From Aradus depressus (taxonomy: Eukaryota; Arthropoda; Insecta; Hemiptera; Aradidae), in assembly GCA_963662175.1 (NCBI GenBank), contig OY759221.1:31432045-31496044 (forward strand): a stretch of 64,000 nt of DNA, written 5' to 3'. This document shows, piece by piece, positions 1 to 9,822 of this stretch (the first letter of the stretch is position 1; each line of letters starts with the position of its first letter). Both the position numbers and the translations under genes were made by a program. Below the pieces are notes generated by a model. That model had not been told where the DNA came from and ran no database searches. It saw only the letters and a list, made by a program, of their open reading frames with translations.

Positions 1-92
1 CCTCTCGGGGCCATGGATGTCGTAAATAACTAGATATAACACATTGACATGGCTGATATGCACCATACATGAAGCTAAAAAAAAAAAAAGTT
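1..92 (+). repeat. SINE-B, 3' part
   Basis: The segment has the GGGGCCATGGATGTCGTAAA motif and ends in a poly-A run. It matches the 3' half of the copy at 27940-28104, which keeps a tRNA-like B box. The copy is cut off by the window start. Confidence 0.75.
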
Positions 93-946
93 CAAATCAC
101 GTTTGAAGTGTAACTTCCGTACCTAACTCTCTTCTAGTTCCAGTTTCTCTTTGTGTTAATAAACTATATTTTTATTTTAACTCTATTAACATTGGTAGAG
201 GGTAGGAAATAATTTAATTAAGGACTTTTTTTATGATATAATATGTTGGTAACAATTTTTATTTATAGTTAAGGTCAACATTATAACAACTATTTTCATT
301 TATTAACTTTTGGAATTGTAGAAAAGAATAACGGTTATAACTATTTACCATTTTTATTTCCATTTTCACTTTCTTTAATTTTAGCTCGATATCCTCTCAT
401 GTGCTCAGCCTTCGATTGTTTTTGTTTATTATCTAAAAGTGAAAATTATTGTAAAATCGTAAAATAGTTTTCGGAATTGTAGAATATAATAACTGTTATA
501 AAACAAAAATCAATTATTTACCATTTTCATCTCCATTTTCACTTGTTCTTTTTTCATTGTATTGTGGCCATTTTATGCGATACACAATATAAGTATAATA
601 AGTTATACTATGGACAATACGTAAATTTAAAGTGTTGCACACTTTTAAAAAAACTGCATTAATTCAAACATAAACAGATAAGAAATATACATGTTGTATT
701 AAAGCATCAAAAGTGAAAGGTGCGCACAAATATGCGCAGTCTGCTCAGTAGGCGTCAAAAATGTTACGATTTTTGGAGGGGGAAAACGCTGCATCTACCT
801 CAAAACCTCCTGCTATAACTAAGTAACAAAGCTACACTTCAAAAATTTGAGCACGTCGTCCTTCGGATGTCAGGTACTCCTACTATAATTAAACCTGGAT
901 AGGGTAAGTTTCGGTAAATATAACTATAGTTGGAATGTTATGACAG
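93..946. other. AT-rich intron upstream of tetraspanin exon A
   Basis: No gene is seen. Bases 838-905 carry a worn piece of SINE-A (the GAGCACGTCGTCCTTCGGATG and GTCAGGTACTC motifs). The last bases form the splice acceptor of exon A, TGACAG, with a weak pyrimidine tract. Confidence 0.5.
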
Positions 947-1119
947 GTAATCGGGTGTCTGGGAGCGTCTCGGCTCAACGAACGGCTCCTCAACATCTAC
1001 TGGCTTCTCATTCTGGCTCTTCTCATCGGAGACGTCCTTCTGGGGGTTGTCTGGATGTTCAGGTTCGACCGACTTGCCACTGAACTCAAACCTCTTCTCA
1101 AGTCATCACTCTCCAAAAG
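947..1119 (+). CDS. Tetraspanin, exon A (end of TM2 region, inner loop, TM3)
   Basis: This is an internal exon of a tetraspanin, a four-pass membrane protein that organises partner proteins in the plasma membrane. The 173 bases read as 57 codons plus two bases. They begin VIGCLGASRLNERLLN, matching the GCCGA-type motif and short inner loop that follow TM2. A hydrophobic TM3 follows (IYWLLILALLIGDVLLGVVW), then MFRFDRL and the start of the large extracellular loop. The exon is bounded by CAG at 944-946 and GTAACA at 1120. An in-frame TGA at 941-943 forces the start to this acceptor. It ends in phase 2, which fits the exon at 23364. TM1 and the start codon must lie before the window. The family call rests on motif and topology; which tetraspanin it is cannot be told. 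Confidence 0.85.
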
Positions 1120-1207
1120 GTAACATTTTTTTCACCACTTCTTCTTTTTAACCACTTTCGAGAGAAAGAAACATCAAACTATTCATTTAAGAAGGATTCT
1201 TACTTCC

Positions 1208-1335
1208 CTAGCTTCATATAGTATAGGGGAGATTATGGAATCGGGCAAAAAAAAATATATATATATCTGTCTGTCAAATCAGCCAAGGGAAAGTGAGGGA
1301 TAAGGGGCGAGGCTTACCACAAAAACTCTAATAAT
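1208..1335 (-). repeat. Rep-C fragment
   Basis: The segment has the end motif (TATAGTATAGGGGAGATTAT) and the phrases for the CTGTCTGTC and AAAAACTCTAATAA parts of Rep-C in reverse. It is old and shortened. Confidence 0.6.
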
Positions 1336-1560
1336 AATAATAATTTATTTCCGTTAAACCAATACATGGTAATAGGATACGTCAAATGAATTTATACATT
1401 AAGATAGCTTATATATTAGATATATAACTATTTGAGTCTAACACATCTATGATTAGTAGTAACAAAAAAACCATTAAAGAAAATAAAATTAAATTAATAA
1501 AAACTGTTCAAATAAATACTTAAAAATATATGAGTATATATATATATATATATATAAAAT
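1335..1560. repeat. AT-rich repeat with CCGTTAAACCAATACATGG motif
   Basis: It is shared with 56150-56345 and, more weakly, 27095-27190. All start near ATAATAATTTATT and share the CGTTAAACCA(A/T)ACATGGT phrase. It may be a LINE 3' tail in reverse; no coding part is seen. Confidence 0.55.
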
Positions 1561-1668
1561 AATAATAATACAAGATACGTTCATAATAAGTAGACACATT
1601 TTTCAATTTAATAAAAATTAAGATAACTATTTTTTAAGAAAAACTCTTCGGATGTGTCTTTATCCCAC

Positions 1669-1707
1669 AACGATGTTTCGGGACGTTCTTACGTCCCATC
1701 ATCAGGT
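1669..1707 (-). ncRNA. Hammerhead-like motif, family F4
   Basis: On the minus strand the order is CTGATGA, an extra T, helix II GGGACG paired with CGTCCC (loop TAAGAA), GAAA, then CATCGTT. A short helix III with cleavage triplet GTT is possible, but helix I is only about two pairs. Only a single arm is present here. The core matches the hammerhead consensus; activity is inferred. Confidence 0.5.
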
Positions 1708-1766
1708 CCCAATGTGGCGAGATATAGAAAAGAAAGAAAACAATGTAACTATAACAATAGATGAAA

Positions 1767-1770
<4 letters not shown>

Positions 1771-1808
<38 letters not shown>
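1771..1808. repeat. (TA)n microsatellite
   Basis: An uninterrupted TA run. Confidence 0.9.
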
Positions 1809-1811
<3 letters not shown>

Positions 1812-1937
1812 TCAATTATAAATGAATGTATAAAAATGTCTAAATAAAAAAATATATATAAATGAATAAATAAAATAATAACATACATTGGACTGACTTT
1901 TAAGGTGTATATAATATACAATAACTGCCGTTGTAAT

Positions 1938-2685
1938 TAGGGATTGCAATCTCCGGATTTGATCTTGAAATTTCGGGATTCAACTTTTTCAATCCCGGTA
2001 TTAACGGGATTTGCGGAATTGACTAAAATAACATCTAAAAAATGATTTATGAAGAAAAAACAAAAAAAAATTAATTTTAAAGTTTACATATTTATGCTGA
2101 AAAATATGCCCTTAAAAAGCATAATGTTTCCAAAGAGTTATCCCCCTAATCTTGACCTCAGCTTGGTACACAAGTACCCAGTCGCAGAAAAGGCCCTTTC
2201 GGCCTCTACACTGATCGGTGGAATTGTTAGCAATGATCTGTACACAATGTTTAAGTACAATCCTCTTTTACCATTGTTTTCGTAAACACTCATTTCTTTC
2301 TTCAGCTGGCTCTCCAGATCTCCTTTCATTCTCTTCGGTGAACTTTCGGTTGTAAATTTCTTTATTTCTTGTTTAAGTGCATTTCTCATTGATTATTCGT
2401 CATTACCGTGTCCGGTAAGTTCTTATTGGATTGTATTCGATGACGAAGGAAGAGTATACCCAGCTATTTCAAAAACCTTTCGGAGATCTACTGAAGTCTC
2501 TCAAATTTACATAAAATCCTTACTTGCCTTCTTTTAATATTCTACCTTATTGTTATTCCCTTAAAATATATAGATATTTTTTTTTAAAGATATGGATTAT
2601 TAAAAACATTTAAAAAAACAAAATAAAATAAATCCCGAGTTTGTGAAAAGTGAAAAATGCCGGGATTCCATGATTGCAATTCTTA
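1938..2685 (-). mobile_element. hAT transposon remnant with TIRs and 8-bp TSD
   Basis: The left end TAGGGATTGCAATC (1938-1951) is the inverted counterpart of GATTGCAATTCTTA (2672-2685), with 12 of 14 bases paired. The flanks are GTTGTAAT (1930-1937) and ATTGTAAT (2686-2693), an 8-bp target duplication with one change. An 8-bp duplication and TAGGG-type ends are hAT hallmarks. At 748 bp it is far shorter than an autonomous hAT element and keeps only the transposase tail. Confidence 0.85.
2092..2389 (-). pseudogene. hAT transposase C-terminal dimerisation domain, frameshifted
   Basis: This is the end of a cut-and-paste transposase of the hAT family. The minus-strand frame from 2389 contains IPPISVEAERAFSATGYL and TKLRSRLG, matching the hAT dimerisation motif (P-x-S-x-E-R-x-F-S, then R-x-x-L). 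Near 2137 one extra base breaks the frame. In the next frame the expected tail GDNSLETLCFLRAYFSA follows, ending at a stop at 2092-2094. The catalytic domain and BED finger are gone, so it cannot be active. It lies inside the TIR-bounded element 1938-2685. Confidence 0.85.
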
Positions 2686-2699
2686 ATTGTAATGTATTG

Positions 2700-3949
2700 G
2701 CACAAAATTTAATATGAGGAATCAGAAGCCCTTATGTAAGTCAACAATAATTGTTTATTGATCAATTATTATTGATTCTTAGCCCAAGCGAAAAAAGAAT
2801 TGATTAGTTACATTAGTGGGGAAGTACATTACTGATGATTTAGAGACGAATTTTTCAAGAAAGAAAATGTGAAACAACCGTAATGGTTAAAAAGATAAAA
2901 AAAAACTCCAAGAAATAAATGGGGGAGAAAAGTTATTTGTTGGATGTCTGAGAAGAGGAAATGTTTTAGGATTCTTAGAAGGAGCTTTAGGATTCTTGGG
3001 GAGACAGACACAAGAGAGGATTTCAAATTAGTCGTGCAACAGAAAAATAGTCCAAGTATGTCCTTATTTAAACAGAGCTTGACACAAATAATAACTTCTT
3101 GATAAAGGATTTAGGAAGCCAACAAGAAGTTCATTGAACCGAAGTAATTAACATATTTAACCCTCCAGTTCCTAAATAAAATCTAATGTAAAAAAATGAT
3201 TTTTTAAAATTGATTTTATTTATTCATTACCAAAATAATGCAAATATATTTTGTATAATAAAAGGTAAAAACAAATAAAACACATAATAGTTGACTGGGG
3301 GCCTAATGCACCCTACAGGTGACGCCAAACTTCAACTCACTTCTGAAACTTTGTTACTGACTAGAAATGAAAGATTTTTGGATTAATTGACACATAAACT
3401 ATCCTACTTATAAGATATGACAATATTGATTGATTACTTATCTTTTCGTTGACATGGTATAAAAAAAATGAACGATAACTCTTGTTGAAAACAAAACAAC
3501 GTGTAATGAAACCTTTGGATGGTTATAAATACTGCTGTGATGATGTGCAAATTTGTGTATAATCGTTGTCTAACTTCGCGCAACAATGGTACGATGTATG
3601 TTCAAGTCGCAGGATTTTATTTTGAATTATTTGACGTATCATACGTCTTCGTGTATCAGAGGGACATTACTGAGCGATACAGTTGGACAGTCACCATGCC
3701 TCAAGGCGAATGTGATATGGAGCGATTTGTTTTCATTTATTTTTACCTTCCACAGCCATCCCTCAAGGAGATGGTGCTCCTGCAGAGATTTAGAGGTGTT
3801 CGTAGCAGAAACATTAGGAGCTAGAATGACTGTCATCGGCGTAGGTTGCTAAGGCTGTCTCAGGGGATGCTGGATGTGCTTGCGATATAGAGGACTGCTC
3901 CCCTGAGGGAGCTAATATTTTTATGTTTAATCCTAATATTATCTAATAT
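2700..3949. other. No recognisable gene; unassigned ORFs near 3519-3852
   Basis: Bases 2700-3500 are AT-rich with nothing recognised. Around 3519-3852 two overlapping + frames (101 and 88 codons) and a - frame are open, but none shows a family I know. Bases 3841-3910 (CTCAGGGGATGCTGGATGTG, then CTCCCCTGAGGGAGCTAATA) have the feel of a LINE 3' end. I cannot prove it. Confidence 0.35.
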
Positions 3950-4036
3950 ATATCTAATATAGAGATATTGTGAAACACTTAATAAAAAGTAAATAAAAAA
4001 AGTATGTTTTTTAAAAATATTGTCTATTTCACAAAA
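3950..4036. repeat. AT-rich repeat, inverse of 14585-14685
   Basis: It runs from AGATATTGTGAAACA to ATTGTCTATTTCACAAAATA. The same unit occurs in reverse at 14585-14685, and one end recurs at 5045-5075. The last part resembles sequence flanking the F6 hammerhead-like repeats (AATTAGACAATATAA). Confidence 0.55.
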
Positions 4037-4051
4037 TATATACATATATAA

Positions 4052-4401
4052 AGGGCGCCGGTAGCTCAGTGGTATGCGTGCTTGACTTCTGAGCTCAAGG
4101 TCGTGGGTTCGTAGCCCGACCGAGGCCCTTAGTTTATTTTATCTGGGAGGTAAAATAAACTTAAGCACGCCGTCCTTCGGATGGGACGTTAAGCGATGGT
4201 CCCGAGCCTGTACGATGTCAGGTACTCGTTAAAGACCCCAACCCTAGATGAATAAAAATTTAGGGTAGGCAAAATTTAGGACTCCCACAGTAGAGTCGGG
4301 CTCATGTTCACCAGAGTGACGAAAGAGCGCTCTGGTAGTAGGCGATATGACCTCGTAGTTAAAGCCCGGGCATGAGTCATAAAACCTAACCTAACCTAAC
4401 C
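4052..4401 (+). mobile_element. SINE-A, complete copy with 13-bp TSD
   Basis: This is a tRNA-derived SINE of about 350 bp. The head has an A box (TAGCTCAGTGGTATGCGTG) and a B box (GGTTCGTAGCC), the internal RNA polymerase III promoter elements. The body carries GTCAGGTACTCGTTAAAGAC and the foldback GAGCGCTCTGG. The tail is AACCTAACCTAACCTAACC. The 13-bp flanks TATACATATATAA (4039-4051 and 4402-4414) are identical, which marks a recent insertion by target-primed integration. Confidence 0.9.
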
Positions 4402-4425
4402 TATACATATATAATAAGGGATTAC

Positions 4426-4510
4426 ATTCGGTATTGCTACCATCTTCAGCCACGACTTAACAAATACTGCATTTGTTAAGTCGTGGCTGAAGATGGTAGC
4501 AATATCGAAA
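4426..4510. repeat. Near-perfect hairpin, 40-bp arms
   Basis: Arms 4426-4465 and 4471-4510 are inverted copies with about two mismatches around a 5-base loop (ACTGC). The core arm is GCTACCATCTTCAGCCACGA. It sits between the SINE-A target duplication and the end of LINE-K. It could be a foldback remnant or a small-RNA precursor shape. Confidence 0.85.
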
Positions 4511-4511
4511 G

Positions 4512-5050
4512 TACTCCCACATTATACAATAGAATACTTAATGGCCTAGATTTTTGACGGCGTACAAGTGATTACATTAGATCGATGAGGTGACTAGTCT
4601 TCATTGAGGATAGGACGGCTTCTATAGACGAGTTGTCATCTCCTAGCATCTTATGTAGGTTTCTTGTTCGTAAACCCATGGTCATTAATATTTCCTCATA
4701 TTCAGGGCACTCCTCCAGGATGTGGCTTACTGTGAGACGCCAGGCCCCACACTTGCCACAGCCCGGGGCCGTCACCCTGTTGATGAGGTTGCCATGGGTA
4801 AGCCGAGTGTGGCCTACATGGAGTCACATCAGACATACCTCCTCCTGCCTAATCTGCCTTTCGGAGCTTTTCCATTTATCAATATTTGTTTTGATGGCTC
4901 TAAGTTTATTTGCTTGGTCCATGTTAGTCCACACAGAGGCCCTCTCCTCCAAGCTCTTTTTTATTTTGCGACGCAGGCAGTTCTTCAGGTCTGGTATTAT
5001 CGTGACTACCATTTCTTCACCAGGCAACGTTCTCATATTACATATATTTT
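4512..5050 (-). pseudogene. LINE-K relic: C-terminal region of a non-LTR retrotransposon
   Basis: One minus-strand frame from about 5063 to 4572 encodes the region after RNase H in I/jockey-like LINE proteins: WKSSERQIRQEEV, LHVGHTRLTHGNLINR, then the zinc-binding motif CGKCGAWRLTVSHILEEC and a tail ending DLM. The frame is broken by a single TGA near 4809, where an arginine codon (CGA) is expected. The rest is open, so decay is recent. The 3' UTR (AATCACTTGTACGCCGTC, then TCTAGGCCATT) runs to about 4512 and is shared with the + strand copy at 62085-62200. The 5' side is truncated near 5040, where the TTTTGTGAAATAGACAAT repeat starts. Confidence 0.75.
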
Positions 5051-5163
5051 GTGAAATAGACAATCATTTTAAAAAACATATTTTTTTTTCTTTAATTTTC
5101 ACAGTTGTAGGGTGTCATGTTTTGTGAAATATGATTATCCTCAGATTATCTCAGGTAGCTTCA

Positions 5164-5238
5164 CAGTAATATTTACGTTTTCTAGTCATATTTGTATAAT
5201 TATTATACAAATATGACTAAAAAACGTAAATATTACTG
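5164..5238. repeat. Near-perfect hairpin, 37-bp arms
   Basis: Arms 5164-5200 and 5202-5238 pair with one mismatch around a single T. The arm begins CAGTAATATTTACGTTTT. It is a second long hairpin within 700 bp of the one at 4426, with unrelated sequence. Confidence 0.85.
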
Positions 5239-5239
5239 T

Positions 5240-5335
5240 TGAACTTCGTGCTGTCTACAGCGTAAACCAAAACCTGCATTATATATTTTTTGTAAAATTA
5301 GACAATATAACTGTTAAACAAGTTCTTTGCTTTTA
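5240..5335 (+). repeat. F6-family repeat, worn
   Basis: It has the remnant GTGCTGTCTACAGCGTAAAC followed by TAAAATTAGACAATATAA and AAACAAGTTCT. This matches the order seen at 50610-50745. The hammerhead-like core is too damaged to pair. Confidence 0.5.
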
Positions 5336-5339
5336 TTTG

Positions 5340-6606
5340 TTAGGAGGTAGAGGGAGGAGGTAGAGGGAGGAGGTAGAAGGAGGAAGTAGAGGCAGGAGGT
5401 AGAGGCAGGAGGTAGAGGCAGGAGGCAAAGGCAGGAGGTAGAGGCAGGAGGTACAGGCAGAAGGTAGAGGCAGGAGGTAGAGGCAGGAGGTAGAGGGAGG
5501 AAGTAGAGGCAGGAGGTAGAGGCAGGAGGCATAGGCAGGAGGTACAGGCAGAAGGTAGAGGCAGGAGGTAGAGGCAGGAGGTAGAGGCAGGAGGTAGAGG
5601 CAGGAAGTAGAGGCAGGAGGTAGAGGCAGGAGGCATAGGCAGGAGGTAGAGGCAGGAGGTAGAGGCAGGAGGCATAGGCAGGAGGTAGAGGCAGAAGGTA
5701 GAGGCAGGAGGTAGAGGCAGGAGGTAGAGGGAGGAGGTAGAGGCAGGAGGTAGAGGGAGGAGGTAGAGGGAGGAGGTAGAGGCAGGAAGTAGAGGCAGGA
5801 GGTAGAGGCAGGAGGCATAGGCAGGAGGTAGAGGCAGGAGGTAGAGGGAGGAGGTAGAGGGAGGAGGTAGAAGGAGGAAGTAGAGGCAGGAGGTAGAGGC
5901 AGGAGGTAGAGGCAGGAGGTAGAGGCAGGAGGTACAGGCAGAAGGTAGAGGCAGGAGGTAGAGGGAGGAAGTAGAGGCAGGAGGTAGAGGCAGGAGGCAT
6001 AGGCAGGAGGTACAGGCAGAAGGTAGAGGCAGGAGGTAGAGGCAGGAGGTAGAGGCAGGAGGTAGAGGCAGGAAGTAGAGGCAGGAGGTAGAGGCAGGAG
6101 GCATAGGCAGGAGGTAGAGGCAGGAGGTAGAGGCAGGAGGCATAGGCAGGAGGTAGAGGGAGGAGGTAGAGGCAGGAGGTAGAGGGAGGAGGTAGAGGGA
6201 GGAGGTAGAGGCAGGAAGTAGAGGCAGGAGGCATAGGCAGGAGGTAGAGGCAGGAGGTAGAGGGAGGAGGTAGAGGGAGGAGGTAGAAGGAGGAAGTAGA
6301 GGCAGGAGGTAGAGGCAGGAGGCAAAGGCAGGAGGTAGAGGCAGGAGGTACAGGCAGAAGGTAGAGGCAGGAGGTAGAGGGAGGAAGTAGAGGCAGGAGG
6401 TAGAGGCAGGAGGCATAGGCAGGAGGTACAGGCAGAAGGTAGAGGCAGGAGGTAGAGGCAGGAGGTAGAGGCAGGAGGTAGAGGCAGGAAGTAGAGGCAG
6501 GAGGTAGAGGCAGGAGGCATAGGCAGGAGGTAGAGGCAGGAGGTAGAGGCAGGAGGCATAGGCAGGAGGTAGAGGCAGAAGGTAGAGGCAGGAGGTAGAG
6601 GCAGGA
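5340..6606. repeat. 13-bp minisatellite, about 97 copies, with higher-order repeats
   Basis: The unit is GGTAGAGGCAGGA with variants (GGCATAGGCAGGA, GGTACAGGCAGAA, GGTAGAGGGAGGA, AGTAGAGGCAGGA). The variant start GAGGGAGGAAG followed by the same variant order recurs at 5493, 5961 and 6377, spacings of 468 and 416 bases (36 and 32 units). All three minus frames stay open because the unit has no stop and 13 is not a multiple of 3. The long [17 protein letters not shown] frames are therefore artefacts. Confidence 0.97.
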
Positions 6607-6839
6607 GAAGAGCCAGAGATAAAGAGGATGGAGGGAGGATTGGAAAGGCGGAGGTAATTTGGATATGCAAATTTGTTGAGGGAAGGTGGCTTTAATGATG
6701 TGTTAATTTAGTGGGCTGCAGTGGGTCCGTCCGTTAGTGGCAGGGAATTTAAAATCGGGGCAAATCTCATTAATCTATGTGGATATATCTACCACTAAGC
6801 CATGTCTCGCCAAAATATTACAACAATATTCTGCTCTCA

Positions 6840-7386
6840 AAAAAAAAAAGTCGTCGGTAAATCACCGGCAATGTACTTCCCCAGAACGCATTTTGTGTCC
6901 TCATTGTGTTTTGACTCCAATCATGATGTTTATTGTCAATACATTTATTATATCGGCAGTTATTGAGGTTTTTGAGTTGAGCCCCCCCTCTGATTCCCCC
7001 TCCCTCTTCTGCCGATACCGCTGAAAATTAATAAGTGTTGTCCTTATGGGGGCCTAAATTCACATAGGACATTTTGTCGATACATTCACACACAATGGCA
7101 GTTACTAGAGTTATTGAGTTAAGCCTCTCCCCTAATTCCCGCCTTCCTTTTTTTCGATTTGGCTGAAAATCGATAGTTGTTATCCTTATGGGGTTTCGGT
7201 CACACATATAAAATTTCGTGTCGTTACATTCATACTATCGGGAATTATCGCGTTCACACAATTTTTTTTTTTTTCATATTTGGAATCTGGAGATTGGAAA
7301 ACATGAAAAACCATTGAAAACTCCACATTTAATTGTTGACCGATTACATAACTTCCCCTATACTTTGTATAGCTGGAGGAGTGAAA
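6840..7386 (+). repeat. Rep-C, nearly full length
   Basis: It starts with TCGTCGGTAAATCACCGGCA and TGTACTTCCCCAG. It carries the internal repeated units (TCGATACATTC, then GGCAGTTATT, then GGCTGAAAATCGATAG, then TCCTTATGGGG). It ends in the foldback CTTCCCCTATACTTTGTATA and AGCTGG. No open frame runs through it. Confidence 0.8.
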
Positions 7387-7437
7387 TTGATTTGAGCACT
7401 ACATAATTACTAATATCCACTGCATTTTTCACTCTCT

Positions 7438-7464
7438 CCCCCCCCCCCCCCCCCCCCCCCCCCC
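7438..7464 (+). repeat. Poly-C run, 27 bases
   Basis: A homopolymer; the true length is uncertain in any assembly. Confidence 0.9.
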
Positions 7465-7734
7465 ACTCTCTACACTCTCAAATGTATTTCCCCCTCATTT
7501 CATCTGCGGGATTATTTTTTCATTGTAGGTTCAGCGCAAATCTAAGAGTCACTACCTTACATCCGGCATCAGTAACGCCAGTTTGAAATGAGAAAGAAAT
7601 GAAATTGAGACGAGAGGGGGAAGTGTAAAAACGTGGTGGGTCAGATCAAGTCATGTCATGGTCACATCAGATCTATCATATGTTCCTCTAGAGATCAATA
7701 CCAAAAGGTACAGGTCTCTGTCGGAAGAAGTATG

Positions 7735-7958
7735 AAGATGAGAACATCAGTGGCTCAAAGGTAGCATGCTAATCTCAAGATTGCAGGTTCCAATTATCTG
7801 GGAAGTGAAAAAGCCGTGAGGACGCTGTCCTTTGGATGGGATGTCAAACGATAGTTCGGAGCCTGTGCGTTGTCAGGTACTCGTTAAAGAACCTCCATCC
7901 TAGGTGAATAAACGTAGGTAGGCAAAATTTAGGACTCCCTTAGTAGAGTCGGGCCCCT
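7735..7958 (+). repeat. SINE-A, old copy
   Basis: It has a degenerate head (GTGGCTCAAAGGTAGCATGC) and B box (TTGCAGGTTCCAATTATC), then GTTGTCAGGTACTCGTTAAA and GTAGAGTCGGGC. The tail is missing. Confidence 0.7.
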
Positions 7959-7959
7959 T

Positions 7960-8484
7960 CAAAAAAATTTATAAATCGTTCACTAATGGCAAGAAAAACT
8001 GAAATGAAATATTCAAGAAAAGTTTATTTTGTGAAATTGTGGTACACAGGAAATTTCATTTTCTCCCTTTAATGAAGACCGCGGGGTCTAGTTCATTATG
8101 ATACCACTATGCGGAACTACTCAATTTTAAGTAATCAATAAATACAAAACTTTGCATGGAGATAACGACAGGGAAAATCATTAATAGCCTCTCAACATAT
8201 TTTATGTAATAATCATTCAGGCAGTGAATTACTATTTATCATTTTTACTTGGAAATATTTTTGATTAGGTCATAAACATTCTATACATGGTATCTTGTAG
8301 AATATAATCTAGGCCCTGAAGTAAAGTGGTTTCAATTTTAGTCCGTTTTCAGCCAAAATCTAATCAGTACGTTACTACATGTGACATCTTCATTCCAAAT
8401 TTCAAGTTTATAGCTATAACAGTTTTTTTTGCGGTATAGCGCTCACAACTTTCCAATTACATACTCACACACACCAGCACACAT
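7960..8484. other. No feature seen
   Basis: AT-rich single-copy-looking sequence up to the foldback element. The ACAT at 8481-8484 is the left target duplication of that element. Confidence 0.4.
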
Positions 8485-9208
8485 CGTCGATACAAATGCT
8501 ATATATCGAATGTGAAAAAACGCATTTTTCGTTTTCGGTCTATAGCGATAGCTTTAGGATGGATGAATGTTGTAACGAAATCTCGAATCTGAATTAACGT
8601 TGTAAAGGGGAGGAATAACTCTGGCAAAGGGTCGAATATTCATACTATGTAATGATGTCCAAAATCAAAGTAACGAATAAGAAATTCGTTATTCTGCATT
8701 CGTTATTAACAAATTTTTTGAACTGGGATGTTTCAAAGTCTCGAATGTACCACATTCGCGTTTTTGATCTGATTCGAATAGGTACAAAATCAAATTCCCT
8801 GCATGGCAAAGTATTGAATATGTCATGTTCGTGTGTTTACTGTTGCAATTTTTTGTAAAAACAATGAGCTGTTTTAAAGCAGACTATCGATTGTGACATA
8901 TTCAATAGTTCAATTAAATATTATACAATGCAAACTAACGAAAATGCCACATTCGATAGTTTGCGTTTTAAATTATAGAAAAATAATCATCAATTATAGA
9001 TAATCAAACGAATGTGCGTTTTGACTAATTAAGATACATAATTCGATAAAATTCTTATAGAGTCATCTACAAGGCATAACACCACGTATAATGACAGGTA
9101 AAAAAGTTTTGACAATACGCACGGATTTAGAATGAACCTTGAAACAGTTTATTCACTCTCCTGAAAAGTGGTGTTTTTCACATTCGATATATAGCATTTG
9201 TATCGACG
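8485..9208. mobile_element. Non-autonomous foldback element (MITE-like) with perfect 35-bp TIRs
   Basis: Bases 8485-8519 and 9174-9208 are exact inverted repeats of 35 bp (starting CGTCGATACAAATGCTATAT). Both ends abut ACAT (8481-8484 and 9209-9212), a likely 4-bp target duplication. The inside is non-coding and carries many copies of ATTCG, CACATTCG and CGAATGT in both orientations (for example near 8697, 8740, 8948 and 9010), which look like sub-terminal transposase-binding repeats. The superfamily is not identified. Confidence 0.85.
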
Positions 9209-9213
9209 ACATC

Positions 9214-9822
9214 ATCGTGAAAATGGTCAAAACGTATTCAGGGAACCTTGAAACGTGAAAATATGTTGAACCCTCGATCTCGGATTTTCGCACGATTACA
9301 ATACTTCCTTATACTATTGGTATAAGAAAAATAAAATCTGGGTATGACTATCATCCTTTTCGCTTCAAGGCTGCTTGATAAACCAGAAAAACATTCGATT
9401 CTGATTTACTAATAAATTCATAAGAAAGGCATTGTAATTTACTATTAAAAATAGGGCTGATTAACTATTTTTAACTAAAGAGGTCTACTTGTGTTGTTAA
9501 TCCATCATAGTTCATTACAGGTTCTTTTTTATGGATGTGATGGGGCTTCCCGACACTAAATGTCTTTCCGTCAGGTAACTTGTCAGGTAATGAACCTCGT
9601 AAATAACTCATCGTTAGTCATCATGAAAATGTTTCTAGCAGCACGATAGCCGGAAACAGGTCCTTTCTTGTTTTTTTTTTTTTTGTTCTAATTACAATTT
9701 TTATTTTCTCAAGCACATAAGTTCGCAAGTACATAACTCTAATTTCATATTAAATCCGAAAATGAAAAAAAATGAAATTTATGTTCGTTAAAGCTCTTGT
9801 TTTGTTGACCAAATAGCAATTT
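9214..9822. other. No feature seen
   Basis: AT-rich sequence with short homopolymers (T run near 9670). No repeat shared with the rest of the window was recognised. Confidence 0.4.

Noticed and set aside
5314..6670. Three long minus-strand frames (445, 358 and 306 codons) of a Leu/Pro/Ser-rich repeat protein
   Set aside because: They are the same 13-bp minisatellite read in three frames; the unit has no stop codon, so length is no evidence of coding.
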